The notes under the pieces were generated by a model, which was not told where the DNA came from, ran no database searches, and saw only the letters and a list, made by a program, of their open reading frames with translations. From Microbacteriaceae bacterium (GTDB lineage Bacteria; Actinomycetota; Actinomycetes; Actinomycetales; Microbacteriaceae), in NCBI GenBank assembly GCA_022701925.1, contig JAKONM010000115.1, positions 1 to 28,315 of the forward strand: a stretch of DNA of 28,315 bases. The letters run 5' to 3'. A program made the position numbers and the translations under genes. Below, piece after piece: positions 6,385 to 13,263 of this stretch. The stretch's first letter is position 1. Every line of letters begins with the position of its first letter.

Positions 6385-7731
6385 CTAGCCGATGATCGGG
6401 CGCTCCTTCGGGAACTCGTAGGTCAGGGGCCGGATGCGGACCGCCAGCGCGCTGGCCAGCAGGATCGGTCCCAGTCGGCCGACGAACATCAGGAGCAGCA
6501 GCAGGCCCTGTGCGAGCGGCGGCAGGTCGGGCGTGATGCCGGTCGACAGCCCGGCGGTGGCGAACGCGGACACGGCCTCGAAGGCGAGACGGTCGACGGG
6601 CTCGTCGCTCAGCAGGGCCAGCAGGATCGTCGAGCCGATGATGACGCCCACGGCGACCAGCGACACCGTGATCGCCTGCCGGTGCACCGCGCGGGACAGC
6701 CGCTTGCCGAACACGTTCACGGCGGTGCGGCCCCGCATCTCGGCGACCAGGATGAAGAACAGCACGCCGAAGGTGGTGATCTTGATGCCGCCGGCCGTGC
6801 CGGCCGGGCCGCCGCCGATGAACATCAGCACGTCCATCACGATCAGCGTCGCACCGTCCAGGGCGCCGATGTCGACGGTGGTGAAGCCGCCGCTGCGGGT
6901 CTGGGCCGCGGCGAAGAAGCCGGCCAGCAGCTTCTGCGGCCAGTCCAGCGGGCCGAAGGTGCCGGCCCGCGCCCACTCCACCGCGGTGATGAACACGGTG
7001 CCCACGACGGTGAGCACGACCGTGCCCCAGAGCACCAGCCGCGTGTTCATGCTCCAGCGCAGCGGCAGGCGCGGGTTGCGGCGCAGCTCGTCCAGCACGG
7101 GGAAGCCCAGGCTGCCGATCAGCACCAGCAGGGCCAGCACGCCGCAGACGACGGGGTCGCCGACGAACGGCACGAGACCGCGCGGCAGGATGGTGAAGCC
7201 GGCGTTGTTGAAGGCCGAGACGGCGTGGAAGAGCCCGTACCAGGCGGCCTGCAGGAGCGGGAAGTCGCCGGTCGAGGCGAACCAGGCGGTCAGCAGCACG
7301 GCGCCGATCGCCTCGACGCTCAGCGACACGACGATGGCGCCGGTGATGAAGCGGCGGATGTCCGCGATGCCCACGCCCTGGGTCTCGGCGGAGGTGGTCA
7401 GCTTGGTGCCGAGGGTGAGGCGGCGCGCGACGGCCAGGCCGATCAGCGACGCCAGCGTCATGATGCCCAGCCCGCCGATCTGCACCAGCAGCAGGATCAC
7501 GGCCTGCCCGAAGCCGGTCCAGTGCTGCGCCGTGTCGACCGTCGTGAGGCCCGTGACGCTGACGGCGGAGATGGCCGTGAACAGCGCGGCCAGCGTGTCC
7601 GCGGAGCCGGGGCCGGCCTTCGCGATCGGCAGGGACAGCAGCGCGAAGCCGCCGCCGACGACCGCGCTGTAGGCCAGCAGCACCGTGGTGGCGGGGCCGA
7701 CGCGGCGGCGGACGGCAGGTCGGGTGATCAC
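6385..7731 (-). CDS. ktrB: KtrB/TrkH family potassium transporter, membrane subunit
   Basis: This is the membrane channel of a Ktr-type K+ (possibly Na+-coupled) uptake system, 448 residues. Four pseudo-repeats each carry a pore loop with the conserved selectivity glycine: SVTGLTTV, FNNAGFT, TRSGGFTT and ATAGLSTG. The motif GGGPAGTAGGIK in the third repeat is the gating-loop region typical of TrkH/KtrB. The open frame runs on to 8076, but everything upstream of the GTG at 7731 is antisense to the rplJ leader and gene. The GTG is chosen because MITRPAVRRRVGPATTVL gives the normal KtrB N-terminus and GAGGA lies 8-12 bases upstream. A possible -10 box, TACGCT, is at 7772-7767 on the minus strand. 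It is divergent from rplJ. Confidence 0.92.
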   Translation of the reverse strand: MITRPAVRRRVGPATTVLLAYSAVVGGGFALLSLPIAKAGPGSADTLAALFTAISAVSVTGLTTVDTAQHWTGFGQAVILLLVQIGGLGIMTLASLIGLAVARRLTLGTKLTTSAETQGVGIADIRRFITGAIVVSLSVEAIGAVLLTAWFASTGDFPLLQAAWYGLFHAVSAFNNAGFTILPRGLVPFVGDPVVCGVLALLVLIGSLGFPVLDELRRNPRLPLRWSMNTRLVLWGTVVLTVVGTVFITAVEWARAGTFGPLDWPQKLLAGFFAAAQTRSGGFTTVDIGALDGATLIVMDVLMFIGGGPAGTAGGIKITTFGVLFFILVAEMRGRTAVNVFGKRLSRAVHRQAITVSLVAVGVIIGSTILLALLSDEPVDRLAFEAVSAFATAGLSTGITPDLPPLAQGLLLLLMFVGRLGPILLASALAVRIRPLTYEFPKERPIIG

Positions 7732-7808
7732 CTGACGCGTCCTCGCTTCCTCCCCGGGGCTGCAGCAGCGTACCGAGCGCGGAGGGCCGGCCCCGGCGGC
7801 CGCCGTGC

Positions 7809-7814
7809 TACTCT
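7809..7814 (+). promoter_or_regulatory. -10 box of the rplJ-rplL operon
   Basis: TACTCT, a TANNNT-type -10 hexamer, lies about 198 bases upstream of the rplJ start. It is immediately followed by the leader that contains the L10-type structures. The transcription start would be near 7821. Confidence 0.6.
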
Positions 7815-7820
7815 CGCTCC

Positions 7821-8012
7821 TCGAACCGAAGACCGCCGGTCGTCCCTGCTCGCCGGGGACCGAAGGTCCGGGCATCCGCCCGGCGTCCAGCGCAGGCGAC
7901 CCGATGTGACAGCCCCGGAAGCGGCTGCGCCCCGAGGCCATCTGCGCCCGGGGCTTTTTCTTCGCCCCGGCACGGCCGGGCCCTTCGGTCACGAGAAGAC
8001 GGAAGGAGACGC
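7821..8012 (+). promoter_or_regulatory. ribosomal protein L10 leader (autoregulatory mRNA leader)
   Basis: This untranslated region of about 190 bases precedes rplJ. It contains the sequence ACCGAAGACCGCCGGTC near its 5' end, typical of actinobacterial rplJ leaders, then a perfect GGACC-GAA-GGTCC hairpin at 7857-7869 and further GC-rich stems. In this RNA family the L10-(L12)n complex binds the leader of its own operon and reduces expression. Here a terminator-like hairpin with a T-run lies at 7911-7959, suggesting transcription attenuation. Position and structure support the call, but no covariance search was possible. Confidence 0.8.
7911..7959 (+). terminator. attenuator-like terminator within the rplJ leader
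   Basis: AGCCCCGG at 7911-7918 pairs with CCGGGGCT at 7948-7955. The right arm runs into five T (7955-7959). The loop is long (29 bases) and itself structured. It sits 54 bases before the rplJ start codon, so it must be read through or prevented for expression. This is consistent with attenuation by L10 binding. Confidence 0.65.
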
Positions 8013-8531
8013 ATGGCGACGAAGGAAGCGACGGTCGCCGAGCTGACGGAGGGTTTCCGCAGCTCGAACGCCGCACTGCTGACCGAGTACCGCGGGCTCA
8101 CGGTCGCGCAGCTGAAGCAGCTGCGCACGCAGATCCATGAGCACGCCACGTTCTCCGTGGTGAAGAACACGCTGACCAAGATCGCGGCCAACGAGGCCGG
8201 GATCACGTCCTTCGACGACGAGCTCGCGGGCCCGTCGGCGATCGCGTTCGTGCACGGCGACACCGTCGCCGTCGCGAAGGCCCTGCGTGACTTCAGCAAG
8301 GCGAACCCCCTCCTCGTCGTGAAGAGCGGCTACTTCGACGGAGCGCCGCTCTCCGCCGCCGAGGTCACCCGCCTCGCCGACCTCGAGAGCCGCGAGGTGC
8401 TGCTGGCCAAGGCCGCCGGCGCCATGAAGGCGACGCTCACGAGGGCCGCGTACGTGGTCAACGCGCCGCTGTCGAAGGCCGTCCGCACGGTCGACGCGCT
8501 GCGCGACAAGAACGAGCAGGCCGCGGCCTGA
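8013..8531 (+). CDS. rplJ: 50S ribosomal protein L10
   Basis: This is the stalk base protein that anchors L7/L12 dimers to the large ribosomal subunit, 172 residues. The N-terminus MATKEATVAELTEGFRSS and the following LLTEYRGLTVAQLKQLR are the classic L10 signature. FSVVKNTLTKIA continues the rRNA-binding domain. The C-terminal helix that binds L7/L12 follows, with an acidic/alanine-rich end. The ATG is preceded by GGAAGGAG. It is followed 47 bases later by rplL, the conserved partner. Regulation is by the leader at 7821-8012. Confidence 0.98.
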   Translation: MATKEATVAELTEGFRSSNAALLTEYRGLTVAQLKQLRTQIHEHATFSVVKNTLTKIAANEAGITSFDDELAGPSAIAFVHGDTVAVAKALRDFSKANPLLVVKSGYFDGAPLSAAEVTRLADLESREVLLAKAAGAMKATLTRAAYVVNAPLSKAVRTVDALRDKNEQAAA

Positions 8532-8578
8532 CGGCCGTCCTGCCCACCGAAGAACACCCACCAGCAAAGGAGGCCACC

Positions 8579-8962
8579 ATGGCCAAGCTCACCACCGACG
8601 AGCTCATCGAGGGCTTCAAGGAGCTCTCGCTCATCGAGCTCTCCGAGTTCGTCAAGAAGTTCGAAGAGGTCTTCGAGGTCACCGCCGCCGCGCCCGTCGC
8701 GGTCGCCGCGGCCGGCGGCGGCGCCGCTCCGGCCGAGGAGGTCGAGGAGAAGGACTCCTTCGACGTCATCCTCGAGTCGGTCGGCGACAAGAAGATCCAG
8801 GTCATCAAGGAGGTCCGTGCGCTGACCTCCTTGGGCCTCGGCGAGGCGAAGGCGCTGGTCGACGGCGCCCCCAAGCCGGTGCTCGAGGGCGCCAACAAGG
8901 AGACCGCCGAGAAGGCCAAGGCCCAGCTCGAGGCCGCCGGCGCCACGGTGAACCTCAAGTAG
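8579..8962 (+). CDS. rplL: 50S ribosomal protein L7/L12
   Basis: This is the acidic stalk protein that recruits and activates translational GTPases, 127 residues. The N-terminal dimerisation domain (LTTDELIEGFKELSLIELSE) is followed by the alanine/glycine-rich hinge near residues 38-60. The C-terminal domain carries the conserved KKIQVIKEVRALTSLGLGEAK segment that contacts GTPases, ending in GATVNLK. A strong Shine-Dalgarno, AAAGGAGG, lies six bases before the ATG, in keeping with the need for several copies per L10. It is followed by a strong bidirectional terminator. Confidence 0.98.
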   Translation: MAKLTTDELIEGFKELSLIELSEFVKKFEEVFEVTAAAPVAVAAAGGGAAPAEEVEEKDSFDVILESVGDKKIQVIKEVRALTSLGLGEAKALVDGAPKPVLEGANKETAEKAKAQLEAAGATVNLK

Positions 8963-8977
8963 GACCGCTCCACGCAC

Positions 8978-9015
8978 GAAGGGCGCCGCCTCCGGTCACG
9001 GAGGCGGCGCCCTTC
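8978..9015. terminator. bidirectional terminator between rplL and the LacI gene
   Basis: A perfect 17-bp stem (8978-8994 with 8999-9015) with a four-base loop GTCA lies 16 bases after the rplL stop and 19 bases from the convergent LacI-gene stop. The arms begin GAAGGGCGCC. The T content next to the stem is low, as is common in high-GC genomes. It can serve both convergent genes. Confidence 0.88.
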
Positions 9016-9033
9016 TCGCGTCCTGCGGCGGGC

Positions 9034-10038
9034 TCAGCCCGGGGGGCCGGTGGTGCCCCGCACCACCAGCGAGACCGGCGAGCGCTGCATCGGCGCCTGC
9101 GCCGGCACGCCGCTCAGCTCGTCCAGCACCATGCGCGCCGCGGCGCCGCCCTGCGCCTCCGGATCCTGCCGCACGGTGGTCAGGTCGAAGGAGGCGCTCC
9201 AGGCGTGGTCGTCGATGCCGACGACCGACAGGTCCTCGGGCACCCGCAGGCCGAGGTCGCGGGCGGCCAGCAGCACGCCGAACGCCATCTCGTCCGACCC
9301 GGCGAAGACCGCGGTCGGCCGCTCCGTCCCGCCGAGCAGCGCGAGGGCGGCCCGCTTCGCCATGGGCATCAGGAAGCCGCCCGACCGGAAGCGGTCGTCG
9401 GGTGCCGGAAGCCCCCGGCGCTCCAGCGCCGCGCGCCACTCCCGTCGCCGCAGCAGCGCGACGGTCAGGTCCATGCCCCACTCGTCCTCGCCGCCGACGT
9501 GCGCGATGCGCGTGTGCCCCAGCGCCAGCAGGTGCCCCATCGCCAGCCGCACCGCCGCGACGTCGTCGATGCCGACCGTCCGCACGCCTGCGACCGGTCC
9601 GCCGACCACGACCGCGGGCAGCGCCAGGGATCGCAGCTCGCGGCGCTCGTCGGGCGTGAAGTCGATGCCGAGGGCGATCACCGCGTCCGCCCGCTTGCGC
9701 AGCAGCGAGTCGGTGAACAGGCGTTCGCGGCCGTTCTGGCCGACCTCCAGGCCGACGAGGAACGCGTCGTAGCCCTCCGCGCGCAGCGCCCGGTCCGCGC
9801 CCTCCACCACCTCGGTGGTGAACCAGCGCGCCATCGAGGGCACCACGATGGCGACGGCGCGGTTGCGGCCGCTCGACAGTCCCGCTGCGGCCGGGGAGGC
9901 GACGTAGCCCAGCTCGGCAGCGGCCGACTGCACCAGCTGACGCGTGCGCGGCGAGACGTTCGGCAGGCCCCGCAGCGCCCGGCTGACGGTCGCGGTCGAC
10001 ACCCCGCACCGGCGGGCCACGTCGTGGATGCTCGACAT
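9034..10038 (-). CDS. LacI family transcriptional regulator
   Basis: This is a sugar-responsive repressor of 334 residues. The N-terminal helix-turn-helix is complete (SIHDVARRCGVSTATVSRAL, residues 3-22), followed by the hinge helix region ending SPAAAGLSSGRN. A periplasmic-binding-like effector domain spans residues 60-330, with the usual late signature VVGIDDHAWS. The ATG at 10038 is the natural start. GGAGA lies about five bases upstream. A possible -10, TAGCCT, on the minus strand at 10083-10078 gives a short leader that contains the palindrome CCGCT-GCG-AGCGG at 10056-10068, a candidate autoregulatory operator. Its target genes are not obvious. It is divergent from the membrane protein/LacI/agl block, so it might also act there. 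Confidence 0.94.
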   Translation of the reverse strand: MSSIHDVARRCGVSTATVSRALRGLPNVSPRTRQLVQSAAAELGYVASPAAAGLSSGRNRAVAIVVPSMARWFTTEVVEGADRALRAEGYDAFLVGLEVGQNGRERLFTDSLLRKRADAVIALGIDFTPDERRELRSLALPAVVVGGPVAGVRTVGIDDVAAVRLAMGHLLALGHTRIAHVGGEDEWGMDLTVALLRRREWRAALERRGLPAPDDRFRSGGFLMPMAKRAALALLGGTERPTAVFAGSDEMAFGVLLAARDLGLRVPEDLSVVGIDDHAWSASFDLTTVRQDPEAQGGAAARMVLDELSGVPAQAPMQRSPVSLVVRGTTGPPG

Positions 10039-10055
10039 CGGGTCTCCGGTGACAG

Positions 10056-10068
10056 CCGCTGCGAGCGG
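10056..10068. promoter_or_regulatory. candidate operator palindrome in the leader of the first LacI gene
   Basis: CCGCT-GCG-AGCGG is a palindrome with five-base arms and a GC-centred core. It lies between the putative -10 box and the start codon of the minus-strand LacI gene. LacI-family proteins commonly repress their own genes through such sites. The arms are short, so the call is tentative. Confidence 0.35.
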
Positions 10069-10171
10069 ATCCCTTCAAGGCTAGCGGTGGAAGCGCCCTT
10101 CGAGGGCGGTGGATCCCGGGCTGCCCAGCAGGGCGTCCTCGACGGATCATCCCCGCGGCCGGACCGGCGGC

Positions 10172-10177
10172 TAGGGT
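10172..10177 (+). promoter_or_regulatory. -10 box for near-leaderless transcription of the 10186 gene
   Basis: TAGGGT lies eight bases before the ATG at 10186, with no Shine-Dalgarno between. This predicts a transcript beginning at or within a base or two of the start codon. Confidence 0.6.
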
Positions 10178-10185
10178 TCGCAGCG

Positions 10186-10608
10186 ATGACCTCTCCAGCG
10201 GGACCCGGCTCCCAGACGGCCGTCCGAGCCATTCGACCCCCGGCGGTCGGGCTCGGGTGCGCCCTCGTGGTGCTCGCCGCGGTGGTCAACCTGAGCATCG
10301 CCGCGCTCGTGGGCGTGCAGGCCTCTTCGACCTCGCTGCCGGTGCAGCCCGGATTCGTCGTCGCGCTGGTGATGATCACGGTCCTCTACAGCGCTGCCCT
10401 GATCGTCCTCGCGGTGCTGCTGGTCCGAGGACGTGTGTGGGCCCGAGCGGCGCTGCTGGCCGTCTCCGCGCTCAGCCTCCTCACGCTCTTCGCCCCCAAC
10501 GCGCTCAACCTCATCGTCACGATCGTGCTGGTCGTCGCCGTCCTGGTGCTGCACAACCGCAGCGTGAGCGCCTGGGTGCGAGCCCTGCGCGGGCGAGCCC
10601 CTGCCTGA
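10186..10608 (+). CDS. small membrane protein of unknown function (four predicted helices)
   Basis: This 140-residue protein has four hydrophobic stretches: about 20-43, 56-80, 84-101 and 104-121. A short basic tail (RALRGRAPA) follows. No known family motif is recognised. The ATG at 10186 is chosen over longer frames because the frame upstream is antisense to the LacI gene and because a TAGGGT box lies eight bases before it. The second LacI gene starts 13 bases after its stop, so the membrane protein and regulator may be co-transcribed. Any involvement in sugar uptake is inferred from position only. Confidence 0.75.
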   Translation: MTSPAGPGSQTAVRAIRPPAVGLGCALVVLAAVVNLSIAALVGVQASSTSLPVQPGFVVALVMITVLYSAALIVLAVLLVRGRVWARAALLAVSALSLLTLFAPNALNLIVTIVLVVAVLVLHNRSVSAWVRALRGRAPA

Positions 10609-10621
10609 GCGGAGTGCGGAA

Positions 10622-11659
10622 GTGCCGTCGAGCGGACTCGAGCGGGAGGGCGGGCGCGTCGGCATCCGCGAGGTGGCGGAGGCTGCGGGCGTCTCGACGA
10701 CCACCGTCTCCCACGCCCTGAGCGGACGGGGCAAGGTCAGCGCCGCGACGGCCGATCGGGTCCGGACGGTCGCCGAGCTGCTCGGCTACGAGCCGAACCG
10801 GCTCGCCTCGGCGCTGCGCAACCGGCGCTCCGGCGTCCTCGGGTTCGTGTCCGACGAGATCGCCACGACCCCGTTCGCAGGCAGGATCGTGCTCGGTGCG
10901 CAGGAGGCCGCGTCCTCTGCGGGCATGACGCTGATGGTGGTCAACACCGGCAGGGACCCGGTGGTCGAGGCGAGGCAGATCGAGGTGCTCCGCGCTCAGC
11001 AGGTGGACGCCCTGCTGTACGCCACCATGTTCCACCGGATCACCCCGGCTCCCCGTGGCTTCGCGAGCGGCCCCGTCGTGATGGTGAACTCCTCGGACCC
11101 CGACGGGCGGTCGGCGTCGATCGTGCCGGACGAGCGTCGCATCGGACGCGAGGCCACGGCGCTGCTGCTGGAGGCCGGCCATCGCAGGATCGTGCACCTG
11201 ACGATCGACGAGGCCGTGCCCGCGGTGGAGGGCCGGTCCGCCGGCCACCGCGAGGCGATGGTCGGAGCGGGTCTGGAACCGGTCGTGGTCGCAGTGGAGG
11301 GTCCGGGAGACGCCGCCGCAGGACGGCGGGCGATGGTCCGCGCCCTCGCGGCCCACCCCGATCTGACGGCGGTGTTCGTGTTCAACGACCCGATGTCGAT
11401 GGGGGTCTACCAGGACGCCTTCCACCGCGGTCGCTCGGTGCCCGGCGACCTCTCGGTGGTCTCGGTCGACGACCTGGAGCTGATCTCCGCTCAGCTCCTG
11501 CCCGGTCTCACCACCTTCGAACTCCCTCACTACGAGATGGGCAGCTGGGCCGTGGAGCAGGCCGTGAACCTGATCGGCGAGCCGGGCCGGGCGGCGTCCT
11601 CGGTGTCGGCCCGGTGCCGGCTGGTGCGCCGCGGTTCCGTGGCCCGGCCTCGCGACTGA
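10622..11659 (+). CDS. LacI family transcriptional regulator, probable regulator of the adjacent alpha-glucoside genes
   Basis: This is a repressor-type regulator of 345 residues. The helix-turn-helix IREVAEAAGVSTTTVSHAL is at about residues 15-33, then the hinge region LGYEPNRLASALRNRRSG, and the sugar-binding effector domain with FVFNDPMSMGVYQ and LSVVSVDDLE. The GTG at 10622 is taken as the start. The first 13 residues precede the usual LacI N-terminus and the Shine-Dalgarno is weak (GCGGAG), so a slightly different start is possible. It lies directly upstream of the AglEFG-type transporter, 141 bases from the solute-binding protein gene. That intergenic region carries a LacI-type operator at 11675-11688, which supports local control of the sugar operon and perhaps of itself. 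Confidence 0.92.
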   Translation: MPSSGLEREGGRVGIREVAEAAGVSTTTVSHALSGRGKVSAATADRVRTVAELLGYEPNRLASALRNRRSGVLGFVSDEIATTPFAGRIVLGAQEAASSAGMTLMVVNTGRDPVVEARQIEVLRAQQVDALLYATMFHRITPAPRGFASGPVVMVNSSDPDGRSASIVPDERRIGREATALLLEAGHRRIVHLTIDEAVPAVEGRSAGHREAMVGAGLEPVVVAVEGPGDAAAGRRAMVRALAAHPDLTAVFVFNDPMSMGVYQDAFHRGRSVPGDLSVVSVDDLELISAQLLPGLTTFELPHYEMGSWAVEQAVNLIGEPGRAASSVSARCRLVRRGSVARPRD

Positions 11660-11674
11660 TGCCCGGACGGACGC

Positions 11675-11688
11675 TGCAACCGCTTGCA
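11675..11688. promoter_or_regulatory. LacI-family-type operator upstream of the sugar ABC operon
   Basis: TGCAACCGCTTGCA has perfect TGCAA/TTGCA arms around a central CG, matching the general form of LacI-family operators. It lies 32 bases upstream of a possible -10 (TAGCCT, 11720-11725), in the -35 or upstream region of the agl promoter. It also sits 16 bases after the LacI gene stop. Confidence 0.7.
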
Positions 11689-11692
11689 ATCG

Positions 11693-11778
11693 TTACCGTT
11701 CCGTGTTCTGAATGGTGTGTAGCCTGACCCTCGGCGGGGGCTAGGGTGCTCCCGGTAAAACGATTTGGCTTACCGTTC
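11693..11778. promoter_or_regulatory. agl promoter region with repeated TTACCGTTC sites
   Basis: TTACCGTTC occurs exactly at 11693-11701 and again at 11770-11778, 77 bases apart (about seven helical turns). The second copy forms the right arm of GGTAA-N11-TTACC (11754-11774) around AAACGATTT. Two candidate -10 boxes lie between: TAGCCT at 11720-11725 and TAGGGT at 11742-11747. A repressor bound at both copies could loop the promoter. This is inferred from pattern alone. Confidence 0.5.
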
Positions 11779-11800
11779 AACGAAGAAAGGTCGCGAATCA

Positions 11801-13135
11801 ATGACGCTTCAGAGGCGTGCAGTCGCGCTCGTGGCGCTGGCAACCGGGACAGCGCTCGCGCTGGCCGGATGCTCGGGCGGAGGTACCGGCGACAGCGGAT
11901 CGGGCGGATCGGCGAGTGGCAGCACGGTCACGGTCGCCGGAGCGTTCACGGGCGACCAGGGCACCGCGTTCCAGAACGACCTGACCGCCTGGGGCAAGAC
12001 CAAGGGCATCACGGTCAAGTACACCGGCAGCGACGCGTTCCAGACGTCCATCGTCGCGCAGGTCAAGGGCGGCACCGCGCCGGACATCGCGATCTTCCCG
12101 CAGCCCGGTGTGCTGAAGTCGCTGATCAGCGGCGGCATGATCCCGCTGGACGACCTGATGGACGTGAAGTCCATCACCTCCGACGAGGCGGCCGGCCTGC
12201 CGGACATCGCGAAGGTGAACGGCAAGACCTACGGCCTGCCGTACAACATCAACGTCAAGTCCCTCGTCTGGTACAACCCGGCGGCGTTCAAGAAGGCCGG
12301 CCTCACGGTCCCGACGACCGACGACGAGATGCAGGCGGTCTCGAAGGAGGTCATCGACAAGGGACTCGGGTATCCCTGGTGCGTCGGCATCGCGTCGCAG
12401 GGCTCGAACGGCTGGCCGATGACCGACTGGCTGGAGGAGTACGTCCTCCGCTACGGCGGGCTCGAGCAGTACAACCAGTGGATCAGCCACGACATCAAGT
12501 TCGACTCGCCTCTGGTCAAGAAGGCGGCGACGAAGGTCTCCGACACCATCTTCCAGACCGGTCAGGTCAACGGCGGCGGCAAGGCGATGGCCTCCACGGA
12601 CTTCGGCGCAGCGGGCAACAACCTGTTCGTCAGCGGCAAGTCCAAGGGCCAGTGCTTCATGATGCGCCAGGGCACCTTCATCACCGGGTTCTTCCCGAAG
12701 GACATCCAGGCGGAGATCGCCAAGGGCGACACCACCAACGTGAACGCCTTCGTGCTGCCGACCCCGTCGGACGCTGCGACCACCGGCACCCTCGGCGGCG
12801 GTGACCTCGTCGCCGCGTTCAAGAACAACGCCGGTGTCAAGGCCGTGGCCACCTATCTGGTGAGCAAGGAGTTCGGGACCAACGGCTACGCCAAGGACTG
12901 GAGCTCGGCGCTGTCGCCGCACAACGACTTCGACGACTCGCTCTACACCACGCCGTTCCAGCCGATCGCGGCCAAGGCCGTGTCGGACGCCAAGGTGTTC
13001 GGGTTCGACGCCTCCGACCAGATGCCGGGTGCCGTGGGCGCGGGTACCGAGTGGAGCAACCTGACGCAGTGGACGGCCGGCCAGCAGTCGCTCGACGCGA
13101 CGCTGAAGGCGATCGACGCCTCCTGGCCCCAGTGA
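11801..13135 (+). CDS. aglE: extracellular solute-binding lipoprotein of an AglE-like alpha-glucoside ABC importer
   Basis: This is the lipid-anchored sugar receptor of a CUT1-type ABC importer, 444 residues. A signal peptide (basic MTLQRR, hydrophobic core) ends in the lipobox LAGC with Cys24, followed by a Gly/Ser-rich tether. The mature part has the SBP family-1 fold. The segments MTDWLEEYVLRYGG, the TDFGAAG loop, and the late AFVLPTPSDAATTGTLGGGDL resemble AglE proteins, which bind sucrose, maltose or trehalose-type alpha-glucosides. The substrate is inferred from this and from the adjacent alpha-glucosidase. The ATG at 11801 is chosen over an in-frame TTG at 11765 because it begins the signal peptide and AAAGG lies upstream. 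A hairpin follows its stop, as expected for a receptor made in excess over the permeases. Confidence 0.93.
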   Translation: MTLQRRAVALVALATGTALALAGCSGGGTGDSGSGGSASGSTVTVAGAFTGDQGTAFQNDLTAWGKTKGITVKYTGSDAFQTSIVAQVKGGTAPDIAIFPQPGVLKSLISGGMIPLDDLMDVKSITSDEAAGLPDIAKVNGKTYGLPYNINVKSLVWYNPAAFKKAGLTVPTTDDEMQAVSKEVIDKGLGYPWCVGIASQGSNGWPMTDWLEEYVLRYGGLEQYNQWISHDIKFDSPLVKKAATKVSDTIFQTGQVNGGGKAMASTDFGAAGNNLFVSGKSKGQCFMMRQGTFITGFFPKDIQAEIAKGDTTNVNAFVLPTPSDAATTGTLGGGDLVAAFKNNAGVKAVATYLVSKEFGTNGYAKDWSSALSPHNDFDDSLYTTPFQPIAAKAVSDAKVFGFDASDQMPGAVGAGTEWSNLTQWTAGQQSLDATLKAIDASWPQ

Positions 13136-13141
13136 GTCGCT

Positions 13142-13189
13142 GAGGAGCGGGTGGCCCGGGTCGGATCGGCTCCGGGTCACCCGCTCCTC
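13142..13189 (+). terminator. intra-operon hairpin between receptor and permease genes
   Basis: An 18-bp stem (13142-13159 with 13172-13189, one G-U pair) with a 12-base loop begins six bases after the solute-binding protein stop. No T-run follows. Such hairpins after receptor genes usually cause partial termination or protect the upstream mRNA, giving more receptor than permease. Confidence 0.75.
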
Positions 13190-13263
13190 TCACGCCGATC
13201 GGCAGCAGTGCCGTCGGTTCAGCCTCGAGAAACCTCCCAACAGCGTCGTCAGGTGGGTCCCCT

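Noticed and set aside
5965..8046. 693-residue open frame on the plus strand
   Set aside because: It is antisense to ktrA and ktrB and runs through the rplJ leader. Its composition is low-complexity His/Gln/Arg/Asp typical of shadow frames in GC-rich DNA.
11765..11800. TTG start extending the solute-binding protein by 12 residues
   Set aside because: It would put charged residues before the signal peptide and start inside an operator-like sequence. The ATG at 11801 fits better.
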